A stretch of 64,000 bases of DNA from the NCBI RefSeq assembly GCF_037392515.1, contig NC_090282.1, positions 34,957,054-35,021,053 on the forward strand, in the 5' to 3' direction. The position numbers and the translations under genes were made by a program. Numbering within the stretch: position 1 is the first letter of the stretch; each line of letters begins with the position of its first letter. This stretch comes from Haliotis asinina. Taxonomy: Eukaryota > Mollusca > Gastropoda > Lepetellida > Haliotidae. Under the pieces are notes generated by a model. The model was not told the origin of the DNA and did not search any database. It saw only the letters and a program-made list of their open reading frames with translations. This document shows, one piece after another, positions 20,001-26,000 of the stretch.

Positions 20001-23000
20001 ACCTGGTAGTACACGTGGAACTTGAACACAGACTTACTCAGCGGTCCACGCCGAGTGTTGGTCAATGTCACACCACACCCCGTTGTAGCGCACCACACGG
20101 CCAAGTTTAATTGATTCTGCCAGAACTGCATAGGGTTGTTGAACCAAGCGTGGACTGCCTTGATGTTAGTCACCGAAAGCTTATACTTATCGAACACATC
20201 TAAAAGCTGGGCATTGAAATACAACCCAGGAGCAACCACGATCTTCATGGGGGAGAAATCTACATCCAGTTTAGGGTAAAACAACATTTTAAAACTCTTA
20301 TATAATGAGCATATATACTCTAACATGTACATAACACTTCCAGGAATAACGAGCGGTGAGGCCGTTCAGCTGACGCACGCGATCGATAACACGTCAGGCC
20401 AACTCGAAGTCGCACTCTGCGATATCACCTACCTACCGCAATGGACTAACATCAACGTCAGCAACAATAAGCTGTTCGTCAGTGGAACTCGCAGCCAGAT
20501 AACTGACGGCTACTACAGCGTGTGCTCTCTAAACGACGAGGTCTTCAAACCCCTGGGAGCCGAACTCAAGATGAACGACTCAAACGGTACAGTGGTGTTA
20601 ATCAACAACGGAAGAAACCCCTTGAGGCTCGGCCGACCATTAGCGAGGATACTCGGTATGTCTCCTGACGAGATAAAACCAACAACAACCGTCACAGGCA
20701 CGAAGTTACCCGATCTAGTACCGTACCGAGAGCTGTACATTCATCTCGGTCAGGTGAGCACAACGTACAACATTCAAGGAGGTCACCCTTCCACTATACT
20801 GAGAGCAGTGCCGGTGAAAACTGAGAAATTCAACGACGGTAGAACCGAGTCGTTTTCACCACGGCAGTATAAGAGATTAATCCAGGGCAACATACCTGAG
20901 CTGACAATATCGGTGTTAGATATAAATCATAATCCTGTAAATATAGGATACCTCAGCTTAACGCTTCATGTAAAATGACCAGCGCACAAGGGCTCGGAGT
21001 GAAAAAATGCGTCAATATCGGGATCTCCGACCTCGGAGACACGCGCGGTTTCGACGCTCCCGGAGTAGATGGTACATCGTACGCATTTCAACTGAAAAAC
21101 AACACTTACAAACGCGTTGAAGTCACCTCCGGTGGAGCCCTAAGTGATATAGTAGATACCGCAAGAGCAAAAGTCAACACTAAGTACGCCCTTGTCAACA
21201 CCGGTAATAACTGGATAATATACCCATCGTTCGGGGGTAAACTGTTCGACTTAGACGATGTTGAGAGCACTACCATCGTCCAAAACAAACCATATATGCT
21301 CGTCTTCACCGAAGATGACAAGTGGGTGTTGTTACCCGATAACGACGACTGGTTTCTCAATATTAGACTCGTCTCTCCCTACGTGTTCACGGATAACAAA
21401 GACAACCACCTAAACAAAGTCGTGAACAATGGAACCCTGCTCGTGGCTTACGTCCCAACTCAGAGACGTAGCATAGTCGTCAGCCCACTCGACACTATGG
21501 CAGCCCACATGCTAACGAGTAAACCGACCATACAAAACGTGAAATTGCAGTTGGTGTCTGAATTCGAAGGCGTGGTCAAGATACTAGAGAGTCTACCGGC
21601 AAACTCAACACTGATCATCAAAGTCTACCTAGAGGAACCATCGGGGAATGATGTTGAGATCGTGAAGGGGATCAAACTCGGGTGGGTGAAACGACACCAG
21701 TATCGAGTTTGCAACGTTTACGTGCGGGTGGGTGCCGACTCCAACACCAGTCTGCAGGGGGTCAACGTGATCGTGGAAAACGAGATATCACTAACCAATA
21801 TCTTCCTGCCTGCCAACATACACTTCATGGGTATGAAGTTCACCCCTGAACTATTATCAAAAAACCAGTTGGAAATTATATCGTAATAGTATAATAATGG
21901 CCAGTCATCGACCCAACACTACGCTTAACGACCTAGGAGATACGGAGGGATTCGATCAGCCTGGTGAGGAAGACGCCTTATATATCCTGCACTTCAAAGA
22001 CAACGTGTACAGACTGGTGCCGTTATCAGATTTAAAAGAGCCCAAATGGTTGATCAACTTAACACTCGCCTCACCTTATATCACAATAAACACAGATACG
22101 GGGTATATCACTAAGATTAGGAACAACGGTATCTGGGCCGGGGATTTCATTCCGGATAGTATATTCATAATAACTACTGATACCGAAAAAAATAGGTTAA
22201 AGACTGCAGTAAAAAATAAATTAGCATTTATCAATTATTCTTTTAACATATATCTTGATATATCCTCCCCTTTCACACTCATCATAGAAGTCTTCTTTAG
22301 TGATTTAGACAATGAAAACACCTCAAGAGTACACCAAATTTTACCCGGGGTGTCAATACACTGGTTTGACGAACACCAAGGCCAATATTGTCGTATTGTT
22401 ATGCAACGGGATACCCACGGGGGTTCTATAAACTGCTTAATAAACCTCAGTGGGGTTTTTATTACAACAGGAAAGTCTATTAGCCTCTCACCTATTACCC
22501 TGAATAGTAGTCTAGAACTTATAGACTTCAAATTAATTTATAGAATATTAACTGAAACCCAATTAAAATATCTTTCAAAATATATATTATAGATGGGTCT
22601 GTACCCAGTCGTAGAGGAAGTAGCAAAGACGCTGGAAACCGTAGATGGGTTCCGCTTGAGGCAGTTATGTGATGTGAAACGCCAACTAGAACAAGACCGT
22701 GACACGCGGAAAGCACTATGTAAGAAGTACAATAGAGCTTTCAATATCGTGGACGGGGCTGACACTACCCTTATGGCAACCAGCATGGGACTAGGGGCTG
22801 CAGGTGTTGGGTTGTTAACCACCATCGTGGCTGCACCTATAGTGCTAGGTTTTGAAATAACAGCTGGGATAGCGGGGATGTTAGGGTTGGCGCTTAAGTT
22901 GATATCACGCAGACTGCATCGTAAGGCATTGAAACACGACGAGATCAGGGTTCTGGCCGAAGCAAAGCTCAACACAGTAAGTGGGCGTATTTCCACGGCA

Positions 23001-26000
23001 CTCTCTGATAGTAAGATCTCAGAAGAGGAGTTTCGTTCAATCCTCTCTGAACTCACAAAATATAACGGAATGAAACAAGATATTCGGTCCAAGTCTCGTA
23101 AGTCTGCTATCAGCGAGGACGAGAAAAAAAAGTACATAGAACAGGGGATACAAAAAGCCCAGCAAGCCTTTATTACGAACACCAAAGAGATCATAGGCGG
23201 TTCACGTTAAACTGTTTCATTGAGGTAAACGTGACATAGGCCAGATAAGAGAAGAATTATTGATCGTACCGTACGGCACAGTGTTACCTCCAACACATGT
23301 TAAGTAGTAGGGGTAATAGTAGCAAGAGCTAAGGTCCCAACCAAAGCCTTATTTAGTAAATAAGGCTTTGTAGAGACTTTTTTTAAAAGTGGTCCAGAAC
23401 CCCCATTGTATATACTACTCATATCAATAGTAATAGTCTATTTATATGCTGCTCATATTCAGGCATATTGCCTGCTCGTGGCGCTATGTAGCTTACTATC
23501 CTCAGTTAGAGGACACTATCGCACTTTCTGATACTTTTTCAACTCCATGGGGATCCTGTTGAGCGCAATGGATTAAACATTCCAGCAAATCCTCATGTGT
23601 ACCCATTTTACAGCTGTGTGAACTGAGACAATGTGGCTTTAAGTGTGTTGTCCAAGAACACTACACAAATGTGCTCATATCGAGACCTGAATCTAGGTGT
23701 CTCCACTGGAGATCGAATCTGTGCCTTCAGCATGATAGGCAGATGCATTCCCACTGCACTACTGAGCTCTGTATACTTACTCAGTATGATTCATGTTACA
23801 ACTGTTTGTTGCACAGGATCAGGTAGTCAGACTTGCTGACTTGGTTGACATGTCATCGCATCCCAATTGTGAAGATCAATGCTCATGCTATTGATCACTG
23901 GGCCGTCTGGTCTACACTCTATTATTTTCACACCGCAGCAATATAGCTGGAATATTGCTGAATGCGGTGTAAAGTTAAACTCTGAGACTCTTTCACTCAA
24001 AAAACACTTGACACTGAAAAGTGTGACCAAGGGTTCTGTGTAACCTTGCAGCGATACTCCATTAACTACCCTCCTGTGTAACTACTCACCTTCCTCTGTA
24101 TAGGTGTTGGTATCTTGTAGCCCTTCCTTGTTACACCCTTGTAGACAGGGTATGACAACCCTGAAACAAACCAGGGATATCTATCAACATTTTCATAAAG
24201 TTGCAGTACTTACTAATTTGTCACATTTTGTCAAGAAGTATTTCAGTTCTCATTGAATTGATCTCCAGTACCCCATGCAAGAGATGACTAATGGGTTCGG
24301 GTGGTCAGGCTTGCTGATTTGGTTGACATGTCATGAGTTGCCAATTACAGATTGATGCTCATGATGTTGATCACTACATTGTCTGGTCCAGACTAAATTA
24401 TTTACAGACTGTTGCCACATAGATGGAATATTGAGATGGAATAGGCTGACATATTGCGCAGCACACCTGACCCTTCTCTAGCGATATATACATGGTAATC
24501 TACTACTCTGACAATCACAATAATGCTCACCATATCAATAATAATTTGGGCAACGACTCAAAGAGGCCAGAACAATTGAATCAGAATTTTTTTTGCAATA
24601 TTTTGTTGCATTAATATTTGACTGACTGGTCAGGTACTAGATGGTAAACACTACCTCCTCCAAATAGTTTGCAGCTCTTACTGGATAAAAAGGAATTATG
24701 TCAAATAAACAGATTTAAGAGAAAGAAACCGATTCTCAACATTTTCACTATTCTCTAAGGTGAAAAAATTACCAGTAATTACCCATAGCTTGGAAGCCAC
24801 CAGACTTTTTCTTCTTTCTGTTTTGTTGTGTGACAAGTTTCCGTGTCTGTGCCATCTCCTCATCTGAGTCCATGTCAGGCTCTTCATCACTATTCTAAAA
24901 TATTTAACAAAATATGTCAGTCTTCACTTCTCTGACACATAACATTCATTGTGTCCAGTTAAATCGTATATCAGCAAAACATAACTGATATCATCTATCA
25001 GTCTTGAAAAGATGGCTACCAAATGCCAAACTGAAAATGCACATCATGTTCATAACAAGCATTAGGGTAAGACTTCTAGTTGTGTACAGGCTTTATATCA
25101 GGTAACATAGATGGATCCATAGGGGTGGGAGGCTGGGTTAAAGGGGTTTGCAGGGCTCCCACACAGGCAAACATCCTAAAAATAAAGAAGTCATTTTTGC
25201 TACATTACATCTTGATGGGCTCCAGATAATTTCTTAAAAAATGGGAGTACGTACTCAAACCCTTAAAGTACATTTTGAGTACTGAATGGAATTTCATGGA
25301 GTATCAGTAATCTTGTTTTTCGTTTCATATATGCACCTCAACATTGCTACGCTTGTGTAAACAGGTTAAAAAACAATAACAGAATACTTTTTCATGTAAA
25401 TATGTCCATAAAAGTTTCAAAGACCGCACACCACTGCTGTGGTGCATATTTTTTATCTGTACATACACTGATATGGCCCTTATCTGGAAACCTGATGCAA
25501 GTTTGCATTCATTTAGTGCTGTTTTCACTGACTATTGCTTTGTGTTGATTTTCCCACAGCTATTATTTAAGGATTGACTGTGTATTTCTTTCATTGCATT
25601 CGTTGCTACACGGATTCATACAGTTTGCACATTGGTTTTCAGTTTCATACTTCAATGCAAAGAAAGAAATACAGTCAATCCTTATAATTAAATTCAGCAA
25701 CAAATACTATACCCTTTCAACAAAATTTTCTTTAAACATAATCAAATTCATCAAAACAGATATCTTTGTTACCACCGATTAACATTTTCGGTGTAAGAAT
25801 TTGGTAATGGCGTGCCATGACTCAGGGGACTCATTTACATAAAATGACACGCCCACCAAACCATTAGCCAATCAGCATAGAGCACCGCCAAACAGCTGTC
25901 AATCAACCAAGCTAACATCGGTCGGCGAATCAGAGTGGAACAACTCAACATGACGCGTCCCGGTATCGGCAAAGTTTCAAGTTCAAACGTTTGAATTACT

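Larger units (their letters stand above)
9084..23419. mobile_element. Polinton/Maverick element B, full length, nested in DDX54 intron 3
   Basis: A 14.3-kb Polinton with both termini in view, treated as a fossil. Terminal repeats begin AGTAGTATATAC and differ by two bases over the outer 114 bp, suggesting a fairly young insertion. Flanking CATAT repeats mark the insertion site. Gene content: integrase, protein-primed polymerase B, SAP/zinc-finger ORF, five small proteins, packaging ATPase, capsid protein, coiled-coil membrane protein, unknown virion-like protein, penton-like protein, two paralogous unknown proteins and a two-helix membrane protein. It is broken, with a small number of breaks (about three to five), all on the capsid side. 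No adenoviral-type maturation protease is recognisable. The element lies 36 bp upstream of the DDX54 exon 4 acceptor and about 670 bp downstream of the exon 3 donor. Confidence 0.95.
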
